Positions 1 to 8,225 of a stretch of DNA of 15,020 bases are shown here, piece after piece; within the stretch, counting starts at the first letter, position 1; each line of letters begins with the position of its first letter. The stretch is taken from contig JBKPSC010000306.1 in the NCBI GenBank assembly GCA_046734915.1, positions 1 through 15,020 of the forward strand. Reading direction: 5' to 3'. This DNA comes from VFZL01 sp046734915. GTDB lineage: Bacteria; Acidobacteriota; Vicinamibacteria; Vicinamibacterales; CAVVIG01. A model generated the notes under the pieces. It made no database searches and was not told the DNA's origin. It saw only the letters and a list, made by a program, of their open reading frames with translations. The translations under genes were made by a program, and so were the position numbers.

Positions 1-647
1 AACCGCATGTGGCGAGCCTTCGGATACATGAGCGGAATCGAGCAGTAGTCACACCGGTGCGGGCAGCCACGCGTGGCGATGATCGCGCCCCGCGTCGCCC
101 ACGACTTGTTCCAACCTCCATCGCGGATCAAATCGCGCCGGGTGTGCGGCAACCCCAGCAGGCTGGCCGGGCTCGGGCAGCGGTAGATCCGCGCGCGATT
201 GGACAAGACCTCGACGCTGAGGCGAGTGACCGGGTCGAGCGTGTGCCGGCCCGGTGGATGGACCACCTCGCGCTCCACATCTTGCAGGACGCGCGGCCAG
301 ATGGTTTCGGCCTCACCGACGACCACCACGTCAACGTGCTGCGCGACTTCCCCCGGTACGAGCGTGGCGTGCGGCCCGCCCATCGCCACCGTGTTGCCGC
401 GTGCGCGAAATTCCTGCGCCAACGCATACGCGTGTGGTGCGCCTGGCGTAGCCGCGGTCAGGCCGACGAGATCATACGTTTGCGTGGTATCCACCGCATG
501 TGTGATTTCATCTGTATGCGTCACCACCCACGGCGCTGGCGTCAACGCCGCCAGCAACGGCATGGTCAGCTGCGGAAAGCGGATCCACTCGCGGGCTCTC
601 GTTTGCAGTGTGAGTGGATCTTCGGCGGTCACTAAATGCAATCGCAT
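1..647 (-). CDS. B12-binding domain / radical SAM protein, 3' end cut off by the window edge
   Basis: Partial gene read on the minus strand; 215 codons are visible and the frame is still open at base 1. Residues about 55-125 look like the Rossmann-type cobalamin-binding domain of class B radical SAM enzymes, with the GGPHATLVP stretch (90-98) and VVVGEAE (108-114). Residues 193-202 (RGCPHRCDYC) give the CxxxCxxC 4Fe-4S/SAM motif, with C195, C199 and C202. The classical DxHxxG cobalamin motif is not seen, which is common in this group. The ATG at 647 is the only reasonable start: an in-frame TGA lies six codons upstream, and GAGG-like purines precede the ATG. Family members methylate or rearrange unreactive carbons, often in lipid or natural-product pathways; the substrate cannot be told here. 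A terminator separates it from the gene upstream, so it is probably transcribed independently. Confidence 0.88.
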   Translation of the reverse strand, partial: MRLHLVTAEDPLTLQTRAREWIRFPQLTMPLLAALTPAPWVVTHTDEITHAVDTTQTYDLVGLTAATPGAPHAYALAQEFRARGNTVAMGGPHATLVPGEVAQHVDVVVVGEAETIWPRVLQDVEREVVHPPGRHTLDPVTRLSVEVLSNRARIYRCPSPASLLGLPHTRRDLIRDGGWNKSWATRGAIIATRGCPHRCDYCSIPLMYPKARHMR

Positions 648-711
648 TGCGAGGCCTCGCCCTCAGCCGGACGCAGCCGGTCCCAGTGAGTTTGAGCTAC
701 GGCTTGATAAA

Positions 712-732
712 GGGCGGGTCTACGACCCGCCC
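712..732 (-). terminator. Rho-independent-type terminator after the LVIVD protein gene
   Basis: There is a perfect 9-bp GC-rich stem, bases 712-720 pairing with 724-732, around a 3-nt loop (721-723). Read on the minus strand it is followed by TTTAT. It starts 12 nt beyond the stop codon of the gene ending at 745. The T-run is short, so termination may be incomplete. On the plus strand no T-run follows, so it works only for minus-strand transcripts. Confidence 0.75.
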
Positions 733-744
733 CTCGTACCGTGC

Positions 745-2361
745 TCAATTCGATTGCGGATTCGAGACGATCTGTCTCGCGTAGCCGGAGAGCCTCAGGA
801 TGTGAAGCCCACCGCCAGGGCGGTCCGCCGCGTAGATTAAGCCGCGGTCGTCGACTTCCACGTTGTTCGTCACGCCCACCTTCTTGCATTTGCTGGTGGC
901 TGTCTCAGTGCCGAACTCGCCGCCCTCTTTCGTCTCTGCGTTCGCGCATGTCGGCACGGTGTTCTGGTTCGCAGGAGGAACGAAATAGGCGACCTCATGC
1001 ACGGCAAATGGATCGCGAATATCCCAGATGCGCACGCCCGCGTTGAACCAGGCCAGCACGGCGATCTTGCCGTAGTAGGGCGCGTAGAACGATTCAGCGG
1101 ATGAATGGGCGCCGAAGCGGCCGCCGCGTCCGCAGTAATCGCCCTGAGTTTCCTGGATTCGAATCGTCGACAGCGGCCAGGGTGTTTCCTCGTTCGTGAT
1201 GTCGAGAATCCAGGCAAGGTGTGGCGCGGGACGTCCTTGTGTCAGCTGATTCGACGGGTAGTTCTGACCGCAGTTGTCCGATCGCGACGCCTCGGATGTC
1301 ACCAGCAGAAGATCCCGTTTGCGCAGCGCCTGATGGCCCTGGAAGCCAGGGATCGGTACCTGGAAGATCGGAAACGTCGTGTGCGCGCCCTGATCGGGCG
1401 ACATGCGGAGGTAGCCGATCTGCGGAGCGAGCAGCTCCTCCGGCGTTGGCTTCAGTGGGTTCTTGAACTCGGTCAACAGCTTCTTGCGGTCCACGATGGC
1501 GATCACACCCTCGTTTCCCGTTCCGTAGGCGATGTAGACGCGGTTTTTTTCGGGCCCCGCTGAGATCGGGCCGTGAATGCCTTCCCCCCCTTCGGCGCCG
1601 CTCGCACCCGGCTGCGTGCCGACCATACCGAAGTCGCGGATGTACACCGGCTTGGCGGGGTCGCTCAGATCGTAAATCTTCAGATGGTTGCCGCCCGTCC
1701 AGCCCTCGTCTCTGCGGTTCGCCACGAGGTACGCAATGCCGGTGTCGCATTCCCACCAGCTCTTGTGCGTGCCGTTCAGGCGCTCGACCACGGTGGTGAG
1801 CAGAGCCGGCCTCGAGGGATCGGTTACGTCGTAAATCTCGTGTCCTGAGTTGCCGTGCGGACGCAGCAGATACCACTTGCCCTTGACGCCGTGCGGCAGG
1901 ACGTTGCCGCTGCACACGCGCGTCATCTGTGAACCACCCGGTCCCGACGGAATGTGCGCGAGGTACTTCGTCTTCGCGGGATCGGTCACGTCGACGACGG
2001 ACGTCCCGTTGATCTCGGCCTGGCCGGTCATCGGGTTCACGATCGGCTTCTGGTTGTCGTGGTGGCCGACGTAGGCGATGAAGCGTCCGTCCTGATTGAT
2101 GATGGTCGGCTGGTAGGCCGATCGTCCTTGCAGATCGTTGTGGCCGAGCATCTCCATGTTCCAGGTCGACGGTTTGTCGATCGGCCCCGGAGCCGGCTCC
2201 GTTCCCGGCGGGTAGCTGCCGCCTCCGGTCAGCTTCACCACCGGAAAGGCGGGCCCATTGGGTGGGAAGGCACCCTGCTGCGCTGTCAACATGAGCGGCA
2301 ACGCGGCAGCGATCACACTCGCAACGAGTAGTCGAATTTCCAAATGAGTACGCGTTCGCAT
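745..2361 (-). CDS. Secreted LVIVD-repeat beta-propeller protein
   Basis: A 538-aa exported protein with a signal peptide ending near LTA27|QQ. The body has repeated propeller-blade segments of the form 'x-I-Y-D-x-[ST]-D-P-x-x-P' (NGTSVVDVTDP at 118-128, IYDVTDPSRP near 176-185, IYDLSDPAKP near 229-238, NAGVRIWDIRDP at 440-451), the pattern of LVIVD-repeat proteins. Six cysteines (including C150, C204, C364 and C410) suggest disulfides outside the cytoplasm. It shares MLGHNDLQGR-, HKSWW- and GDYCGRGGRFGAH-type motifs with the protein at 5572-7092 and is clearly its paralogue. The ATG has a good AAGGAG site 7 nt upstream. It follows the TonB-dependent receptor gene by 36 bp on the same strand, so the two form an operon and may share a ligand. 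The biochemical role of this family is not established; binding at the cell surface is an inference. Confidence 0.85.
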   Translation of the reverse strand: MRTRTHLEIRLLVASVIAAALPLMLTAQQGAFPPNGPAFPVVKLTGGGSYPPGTEPAPGPIDKPSTWNMEMLGHNDLQGRSAYQPTIINQDGRFIAYVGHHDNQKPIVNPMTGQAEINGTSVVDVTDPAKTKYLAHIPSGPGGSQMTRVCSGNVLPHGVKGKWYLLRPHGNSGHEIYDVTDPSRPALLTTVVERLNGTHKSWWECDTGIAYLVANRRDEGWTGGNHLKIYDLSDPAKPVYIRDFGMVGTQPGASGAEGGEGIHGPISAGPEKNRVYIAYGTGNEGVIAIVDRKKLLTEFKNPLKPTPEELLAPQIGYLRMSPDQGAHTTFPIFQVPIPGFQGHQALRKRDLLLVTSEASRSDNCGQNYPSNQLTQGRPAPHLAWILDITNEETPWPLSTIRIQETQGDYCGRGGRFGAHSSAESFYAPYYGKIAVLAWFNAGVRIWDIRDPFAVHEVAYFVPPANQNTVPTCANAETKEGGEFGTETATSKCKKVGVTNNVEVDDRGLIYAADRPGGGLHILRLSGYARQIVSNPQSN

Positions 2362-2397
2362 CAGCGTCTCCTTGTCTTCGATAGCCGCGCCTGCCGG

Positions 2398-5361
2398 TCA
2401 GAACCGGACGATGCCATTAATCTGATACCCGCGCGCTTCCTGCAGCGTCGTTCCCGTTCCGTAGGTGGACGGGCTGTAAATGCGGTTGGCGCCGCTGCGG
2501 TTGTATTCGGAGAAATTCCCGCCGTTGAACAGGTTGAACACGTTGAACGCCGCCTCGAAACTCCTCGGACCCAAGTCGAAGCGCTTGGCGAGCTTCAGCC
2601 CGACGATGTGGACGGTGTTCTGTTCGAGCTGTCCGTCGGCGCGGCTCGTCACGAGAGCGGAATCCGTGCACTTACCGTTGACCGAATCTCCGCAGAACCG
2701 GATACGCGTGGCGAGCGGATTCGGCTGCGACACGCCGGTCGGCGAAACGACCGTCGAGGGTCCGAAGACGGCGATGCGCGGATCGTTCGCCGGAAGCTGG
2801 TCGATGATCGGACCGGTCCACGGTCCGCCGACGATCGTGTAGCTGCTCGAGACGACGACGCCTTTCGGGGCGTTGTAGGTGCCGGCGAACCGGATAGAGA
2901 ACGGTTCCCACATCGGGTTGTTGATCAAGGTGTTGCCGGTGCTGAGGCTGTCGTGATCCACCAGGCCGTCGGTCCGCCAGATGTTCTTGTCGTTGTCGAA
3001 CGCCTGCGGCTGGATGAAGCGCGCCGGATCGGTCGGGTTCCAGGTGCCGTTCAAATGCGCCCACTGACGGTGAATCGTCGACATCACCTGGAAGTTGTGC
3101 GACATGTTCTTGGTGAGCACCATCTGAAAGGCGTGATAGGTGGTTGACGTCCAGTCGCCGTTGGTCACGCGATAGAGCAGTCCCTGGTTTGGATCGACCT
3201 TGCCGAATCCGCCAAAGGGCTGGTTGGGACCGTCCGGCCAGAATCCGTTGATTTCCGTCAGCGCGTAGTTTTCCTTGATCTGCTTGTTGACGTAGGCGAC
3301 GTCCACGCTGAAGTTCCAGGGGAACTGGTGCCGGAAACCGAGATCGAGCTCGTCGGTGAACGGCTGGTGGAACTCGGGATCGAACTGCTGCGAGGAGACA
3401 CCTGACGACCGCGCCGCGGTCACGCGCTGCGTGGTGAACGAGCCGTTGCCGAGCGTGTCGTAGGTGTCGAGGAATGCCGCGGCGTCGCTGCCGCCGAACG
3501 ACGCAACCGGATCGCGTCCGCCCATGAGCTGACGGTGGTACCGGCCCCAGCTTCCGCGGGCGACGTTTCTGGCGTCGGTCGTCACGAGATACGAGAACCC
3601 CAGGCGCGGGGCGACTTCGACGCTGTTGCCGCGCTCGAGATCGCGGAGCGCGTCGAACCGCCGTACGAGGTCAACGTGTATACCGTAGCTGGCGGTAATC
3701 CGGGAATTGGGCTTCCAGCTGTCCTGTGCATAGATCCCGTAGTCGTGGTCGCGGCCGCTTGCCGTGGCCAGCGTCAGGTTGCTTGTCACGTACCTCCGAT
3801 GGAACGGCACCGTGCCGGCGTTGGCGTTGGCCGGATCGATCTGCTTTCGTTCCTCGAGGATGAACCCGTCGTTCAGGTACTGCGTGACCGTGTCGTACTT
3901 GCTGTTCGGCAATGCGAGGAACCCGGCGGCAAATTCGTGGGATCCGAGCCAGCCGTCCTTGAAGGTGTTGACATCGCCACGAATCAGCCAGAGTGACGAG
4001 GTGTCGAGCGCCATGTTCTGAAGGTTGCCGCCGGTGGCAAGAGCGCCCGAGCCCTGGAGGATGCCCTGATTGAGGTTGGCCGTCTGGTGGTACGTGACCG
4101 CGGGTCCGGAACCCAGGATGCCCTCGTAGTCTTTCAGCTTGTTGCCACCCTTGTTGTTGTAGTTGATCGTGATGGTCGAGGTGGTGCGCTGCTTCCACAT
4201 CGAGGTGAGCTTGGCGCCGTACAACTGGCCGCCGACCGCCAGGATGTCGTCCTGGAACGTAATCGGACCAACCGTGATCTGCTGCAATCGATCGGACTGG
4301 AAGATGCCGGCCAGCGTGTGGTTCTCCCCGAGCCGGCTGGTCACTTTCAGGAACGGCATGTTGCTCGTGGTGAAGCTGTTCCCCAGTTCGTACTGGGGTG
4401 CGAAGGCGGCGAGCGAACTCTTCTGCAATTCCGAGCGGCCCGTGCCGGCGGTGATTTCCGACCAGCGGAACGCCCCGAAGAACCACGTCCGGTCCCGCAC
4501 GATTGGCCCGCCGAACGAAAAATCGGCCTGATTGACCGCGTGAATAGAGCTCGTGCCGCCTTCCGGCGCGTTGTCGCCGTTCCAGTCGAGCGGCTGGTAG
4601 TCGTAACTGGCCGATCCTCTGAACTGGTTGCCACCACTCTTGGCGCTCATATTGATCACGAGCGACATCCCCATCGGCGAAGAGGCGTCGACGCCGCCGG
4701 TCTTCACCTGGGTATCTTCCACGGCTTCCGTGCTGAGACCGGTCCGGTTGATGTTGAAGTCGTTGTAGCCCCCCGCGAACATCCCTTCCATGAGCACGAC
4801 GTTCTCGCGGTGTTCGTTGGCGTTGCCGAAGTAGTTCTGCCGTCCGCTGCCGTCGTTGTGCGGCCGCGACAACACCCCGGGCGTGTACTGGAGGAAGTCG
4901 CTCCAGAAGTGCGACTGCACCGCGGGAATCGACTTCTGAAAGTCTCCGTCGATATTCAGCACGTTGGACGGACGCGCGACTTCGATCATCGGCGAATCGC
5001 CGGTGACGGTGATGGTCTCCTGAAGGGAGCCGACTTCCATCACGATGTCGACCTGGAACGTGGCGCCGGCGCGAAGCAGAATGCCTTCGCGCTTGAATCC
5101 GGCGAATCCGGAGAGCTCCGCGCTGATGGTATACGTCCCTGGCGGCAGGTTGACGAGGCGGTAGTTGCCGCTCTCGTCGGTCACCGTCGTCGCCGGACTG
5201 ATGACGTCGGGACTACGCGCGGTGATAGAAACGCCTGGCAGCGCACCCCCTTGGCTATCTTTCACGGCGCCGCGAAGTCCGCCGTCTCCTCCCTGAGCCG
5301 CGACCGGCGTAGCACTCGCAAGACTCAAGACAGCGACCAGGGTCACGATTAGCCATCTCAT
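2398..5361 (-). CDS. TonB-dependent receptor with N-terminal carboxypeptidase-regulatory-like domain (Oar-like)
   Basis: A 987-aa outer-membrane protein. A signal peptide is seen (cleavage near VAA22|QG). It is followed by a carboxypeptidase-regulatory-like beta-sandwich at about 28-111 (GAVKDSQGGALPGVSITA, then DESGNYRLVNLPPGTYT). Next comes an ETITVTG segment (115-121) like the linker or TonB-box region of such receptors, a plug-like region (about 125-245, ending near MSAKSGGNQFRGSASY), and a long aromatic-rich beta-barrel that ends in VRF with a terminal phenylalanine, as outer-membrane barrel proteins do. Length and architecture fit the Oar/CarboxypepD_reg receptor group that is expanded in Acidobacteriota. 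It imports or binds an unknown ligand, energised by TonB-ExbBD. The start is preceded by an AAGG purine stretch. It is transcribed with the LVIVD gene downstream. An open frame of about 420 codons on the opposite strand is a GC-bias shadow. Confidence 0.93.
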   Translation of the reverse strand: MRWLIVTLVAVLSLASATPVAAQGGDGGLRGAVKDSQGGALPGVSITARSPDVISPATTVTDESGNYRLVNLPPGTYTISAELSGFAGFKREGILLRAGATFQVDIVMEVGSLQETITVTGDSPMIEVARPSNVLNIDGDFQKSIPAVQSHFWSDFLQYTPGVLSRPHNDGSGRQNYFGNANEHRENVVLMEGMFAGGYNDFNINRTGLSTEAVEDTQVKTGGVDASSPMGMSLVINMSAKSGGNQFRGSASYDYQPLDWNGDNAPEGGTSSIHAVNQADFSFGGPIVRDRTWFFGAFRWSEITAGTGRSELQKSSLAAFAPQYELGNSFTTSNMPFLKVTSRLGENHTLAGIFQSDRLQQITVGPITFQDDILAVGGQLYGAKLTSMWKQRTTSTITINYNNKGGNKLKDYEGILGSGPAVTYHQTANLNQGILQGSGALATGGNLQNMALDTSSLWLIRGDVNTFKDGWLGSHEFAAGFLALPNSKYDTVTQYLNDGFILEERKQIDPANANAGTVPFHRRYVTSNLTLATASGRDHDYGIYAQDSWKPNSRITASYGIHVDLVRRFDALRDLERGNSVEVAPRLGFSYLVTTDARNVARGSWGRYHRQLMGGRDPVASFGGSDAAAFLDTYDTLGNGSFTTQRVTAARSSGVSSQQFDPEFHQPFTDELDLGFRHQFPWNFSVDVAYVNKQIKENYALTEINGFWPDGPNQPFGGFGKVDPNQGLLYRVTNGDWTSTTYHAFQMVLTKNMSHNFQVMSTIHRQWAHLNGTWNPTDPARFIQPQAFDNDKNIWRTDGLVDHDSLSTGNTLINNPMWEPFSIRFAGTYNAPKGVVVSSSYTIVGGPWTGPIIDQLPANDPRIAVFGPSTVVSPTGVSQPNPLATRIRFCGDSVNGKCTDSALVTSRADGQLEQNTVHIVGLKLAKRFDLGPRSFEAAFNVFNLFNGGNFSEYNRSGANRIYSPSTYGTGTTLQEARGYQINGIVRF

Positions 5362-5571
5362 CGTCGTCGCCCTTAGTTAAGTAAAAGAGCCGACCCTGGC
5401 TTGAGTTGCTTCCGGTCAATCTACTTGAACTGGAGATCGGGTTGTAAAGGAAAACGTCTGTGCTGCGCTCGAGGTTTTGCCGCCGCTCCCGTTTCTTGGA
5501 TCACTTCGATCTCGCCGAAGCGGCTCGCCTTCACTTGACTTGACCCTGTACGGGGCATAGTCTCCGCCGCT
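5362..5571. promoter_or_regulatory. Divergent intergenic region between TonB receptor and LVIVD lipoprotein genes
   Basis: This 210-bp gap separates two divergent genes and must hold both promoters. It is locally more AT-rich near 5380-5455. On the plus strand TTGACT (5535-5540) and CATAGT (5556-5561) could form a weak promoter with a short 15-bp spacer. That would start transcription only a few bases before the ATG at 5572, which lacks a clear Shine-Dalgarno sequence. Three CTTGA-type 9-mers (CTTGAGTTG at 5400, CTTGAACTG at 5424, CTTGACTTG at 5534) are present. They are too degenerate to call an operator. Confidence 0.4.
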
Positions 5572-7092
5572 ATGAGAAACATCCTTTCCGCATTTGCCCT
5601 ACTCTTCGCGGTGGCCTGCTCGCCGCAGGCCGCCCAGCAGCCGGCCGTTAATCAGGCCAGCGCGGCGGGAGACGATGCCGAGAACGTCAGGCTCGTGGGC
5701 TACAACAACATGCAGGGGCGCTACGCGCTGCAGGTGACGGCCAAATCCGACCAGTCGAATGGCAGCTGGGTGTACGTCGCCAACGTCGCGAACCCACGGC
5801 TCAAGGAGGGACTTTTCAATCCGCTTACCAAGAAGCACGAATGGAACGGGACGTCGATTCTCGACACCTCGGATCCGGCGCACCCGAAGTATGTCTGGCA
5901 CATCCCGAACGAGGTGAGCGCGAGCTCGCGTTCCGTGTCGGTCGTCTACGACTTCGGTGCGGACAAGCGCGACTACCTCATTCGCAACGTCGAAGCCTCC
6001 GACCGGCTCACGTTTCAGGTCTGGGACATCACGACGCGGGACAGCGACCCGTCGAAGATTTCGATGGTGTCCGAGATCGCGGGCACGCCGCCGAATTCAT
6101 GCGGTCCGCAGTGCGGCGGCAAGTTCATTGACTCGCCGAAGCCGCCGGAGAACGCCAACTACCCGGAGCCGCGGGCGCACAAGGGCTGGTGGTCGCAGAC
6201 TTCCGGCCTTTTCTATGACAGCGCCAACGAACCAGGATTCCGCACGACGCTGATTCAGATCTGGGATCTGAAGGATCCGAAGGCGCCGAAATTCGTGGGC
6301 CGTGCCTGGTTGCCGGGCCAGAAGATTGGCGAGCCCGGGTTCCAGGATCAGTACGCGCACCATCCGGTCGTCGACGAGGCCAATCACAGGCTGTATGTCG
6401 GATATCGGGAGGGAAGCGGGCAGGTCGCGGCATTCGATATCTCCAATCCGGCAAAGCCGACGCTGGTGTGGTCGTACGATACGTCCCCGCCGGGACGCGG
6501 ACCGCACACGGTCTCGCCGATCGTCTACGAGACCGTACCGGGCTGGGAGGGCGATGGCCTGCCGAGGAAGTACGCGTTCGTCACCGATGAATTGGGCGAA
6601 GAGTGTGGGAAGGGCGAGAAGAGCAAGTCGTACATGTTCGACATCACGCACGAAGATCACCCGATGCCGGTGTCCACGTTCTTCGTGCCGGTCGGCGACT
6701 TCTGCACGAGCGGCGGCAATTTTGGTCCGCATCAACATGCCGAAACCGTGAACGGCGAGCTGAACAGGTTTGAAGACAAGCTGGCCTGGCTCGCCTATGT
6801 GAACGCCGGCGTTCGCGTCATCGACCTCTCGGATCCATATCACTTGAAAGAGATCGGACACTACATTCCGAAGACCAACATGCGCACCGAGGACGTGCGG
6901 CCGATTCAGCTCACCGACGTGGACATCGACAATCGCGGGTTCGCCTACGCGACCGATCGATCGGCGGCGGTGTGCCTGACGCCTGATGGCGCCGATGTGA
7001 AGGCCGAAGGCGGAGCGTCTTGTGTCGGGACAGGGCTTTTCATTCTCGAGTACACCGGGAAGAAGCCAACCGCGCCGACAACGACCAACTGA
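5572..7092 (+). CDS. LVIVD-repeat lipoprotein, paralogue of the protein at 745-2361
   Basis: A 506-aa protein. The N-terminus is a lipoprotein-type signal: a hydrophobic stretch to A15, then C16 followed by Ser. The lipobox is AVAC, with Ala instead of Leu at -3, so it is acceptable but not ideal. Propeller-type repeats are visible: NGTSILDTSDP (92-102), IWDLKDPKAPKFVG (230-243), AFDISNPAKP (287-296) and NAGVRVIDLSDP (411-422). The conserved blocks shared with its paralogue are LVGYNNMQGR (41-50), HKGWW (203-207) and GDFCTSGGNFGPH (375-387), in the same order. Several cysteines (C177, C181, C345, C378, C468, C484) suggest disulfides. It is divergently transcribed from the receptor gene, so the two propellers flank the receptor. 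Function is unknown; a surface-exposed ligand-binding role is inferred. The start codon is supported by the signal sequence rather than by a ribosome site. Confidence 0.85.
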   Translation: MRNILSAFALLFAVACSPQAAQQPAVNQASAAGDDAENVRLVGYNNMQGRYALQVTAKSDQSNGSWVYVANVANPRLKEGLFNPLTKKHEWNGTSILDTSDPAHPKYVWHIPNEVSASSRSVSVVYDFGADKRDYLIRNVEASDRLTFQVWDITTRDSDPSKISMVSEIAGTPPNSCGPQCGGKFIDSPKPPENANYPEPRAHKGWWSQTSGLFYDSANEPGFRTTLIQIWDLKDPKAPKFVGRAWLPGQKIGEPGFQDQYAHHPVVDEANHRLYVGYREGSGQVAAFDISNPAKPTLVWSYDTSPPGRGPHTVSPIVYETVPGWEGDGLPRKYAFVTDELGEECGKGEKSKSYMFDITHEDHPMPVSTFFVPVGDFCTSGGNFGPHQHAETVNGELNRFEDKLAWLAYVNAGVRVIDLSDPYHLKEIGHYIPKTNMRTEDVRPIQLTDVDIDNRGFAYATDRSAAVCLTPDGADVKAEGGASCVGTGLFILEYTGKKPTAPTTTN

Positions 7093-7451
7093 GGTCCGCC
7101 GGGTTCAGCAACAGGCTTCCGCAAGGGCTTTTCGTCATCAACGGGAAGGCACGCACGCCGAGAACGCACACACGCCACTCACCAGACTTGGATTCTGCCG
7201 TCCCAGCACCCGGCGTGATGTCGCGAATGTGTCTCCCTGCCCTTACCTACGCGGAAACAGTCGGAAACCGGACAGGGCATTTGGGACATCCGACATTAGA
7301 AGGCCCGAATGGCGAGGTTGCGGCGGGCCCCGACGAACGCCCCCATGTAGAGCACGACGCGGACGGTGCTCGCCCGCCCACACGCGCCCGGCGTGTCAGG
7401 GGCCTTGGCGAGATGCGCCGTGGGATCCCCCGACACCCCGGAGAACGCCGA
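7093..7451. other. 359-bp intergenic region without a convincing gene
   Basis: It lies between the 3' ends of two convergent genes. On the minus strand, the frame of the protease gene stays open past its TAG for 51 codons, to a TAA at 7296-7298; this would read through to ...VGARNLAIRAF. It has no start or homologous motif of its own that I recognise. Short inverted repeats are present (ACACGC/GCGTGT near 7380-7398; TGCCCT/AGGGCA near 7238-7280). None has a T-run, so no terminator is called. Plus-strand frames here lack any ribosome site or recognisable protein. Confidence 0.5.
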
Positions 7452-8225
7452 CTAGGGAATCCAGGCCGTCCCGATGATCCAGTCGCGAATTTCCGCAGTT
7501 CCGAGATCCGTGCTCAGACCCACGCCGCAGTCGCCGGCGTTGTGGATCCCGATCTGATACCAGCCCACCGGCTGGAGCGGTCCACTCAACCACGCCCAGG
7601 ACGGCCCGCCCGAGTCTCCGGGACACGTCGCTCCCGTACCGGCGGCGGTTCGGAACCACCCCGCGAACGCCTGGCCTGGAGGGATGTTGGTCACAGCATA
7701 GGTCGGTGAGCCTGAGGCGGTCCCTGCATTCAACGCCCCAACCAGCCCGTTCAGGTCCGTCGTCGGTTTTCGCGAAATCTTGAGGAACGGCCCCGTTAAC
7801 GTGGTCGAGTTGTCGTACAGATCGGGCGTGAGGTTCGCCATCGTGAATGGGCGGTTCACTCTGACGAGCGCCGCGTCGAACGCGACGCTTTTTCCCCACA
7901 CGCCGCCGGGATGCTTCCTGACCAGTTGTCCGTTCATCGTCCCGGTGAACGCAGTGGACGGTCCGTGCACCGAGACGGCGTCGGCTCCTTCGGCGATCGT
8001 GATCACCCCGTCGCCGTTCGGATCCTGCCAGGACTGGAAGCAATGTGCCGCCAGCAACACCCAGTAGCTGCTCACAATCGAGCCGCTGCACCCGCCTGCC
8101 GGCGACGTCACGTTGACGACTCCGTGTGTGAGAGGCGCGGGCTTCCCGCCGACGATGGCCTGAAGGGGTACACCGGCCGCCGTCAGCCCCAGGACGGCCA
8201 TAAGAACGAGAACCTTGACTCGCAT
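7452..8225 (-). CDS. Secreted trypsin-fold (S1 family) serine protease
   Basis: A 257-aa protein with a signal peptide (about 1-23) and a complete S1 catalytic triad: His61 in LLAAHC, Asp117 in FDAALVRV, and Ser205 in CPGDSGGP. Four cysteines (C46, C62, C201, C233) match the conserved 42-58 and 191-220 disulfides of the family. The mature domain begins IVGG at residue 24, directly after PLQA, so signal peptidase might itself create the active N-terminus. Six residues before the catalytic Ser, the S1-pocket position (trypsin Asp189) is Ala199, so Arg/Lys specificity is unlikely. Residues 68-79 (DPNGDGVITIAE) form an EF-hand-like calcium loop, inserted just after the histidine. A GGGAGGAA site lies about 5 nt before the ATG. 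It acts outside the cytoplasm and seems to be monocistronic. Confidence 0.93.
   Translation of the reverse strand: MRVKVLVLMAVLGLTAAGVPLQAIVGGKPAPLTHGVVNVTSPAGGCSGSIVSSYWVLLAAHCFQSWQDPNGDGVITIAEGADAVSVHGPSTAFTGTMNGQLVRKHPGGVWGKSVAFDAALVRVNRPFTMANLTPDLYDNSTTLTGPFLKISRKPTTDLNGLVGALNAGTASGSPTYAVTNIPPGQAFAGWFRTAAGTGATCPGDSGGPSWAWLSGPLQPVGWYQIGIHNAGDCGVGLSTDLGTAEIRDWIIGTAWIP

Noticed and set aside
9..840. Overlapping plus-strand open frames at the left edge
   Set aside because: The minus strand reads as a continuous B12-binding/radical SAM protein with its CxxxCxxC motif; the plus-strand frames are Arg-rich and have no recognisable features.
4087..5352. Plus-strand open frame of about 420 codons opposite the TonB receptor gene
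   Set aside because: It is antisense to a clearly recognised protein, has no signal or known motif, and is Arg/Val/Gly-rich as GC-biased shadow frames are.
5400..5542. Three CTTGA-type 9-mers in the divergent gap
   Set aside because: They are degenerate and irregularly spaced, so there is not enough for an operator call.
7229..7400. Short inverted repeats in the gap after the LVIVD lipoprotein gene
   Set aside because: Stems are only about 6 bp, with no T-run, and are expected by chance in GC-rich DNA; not called as terminators.
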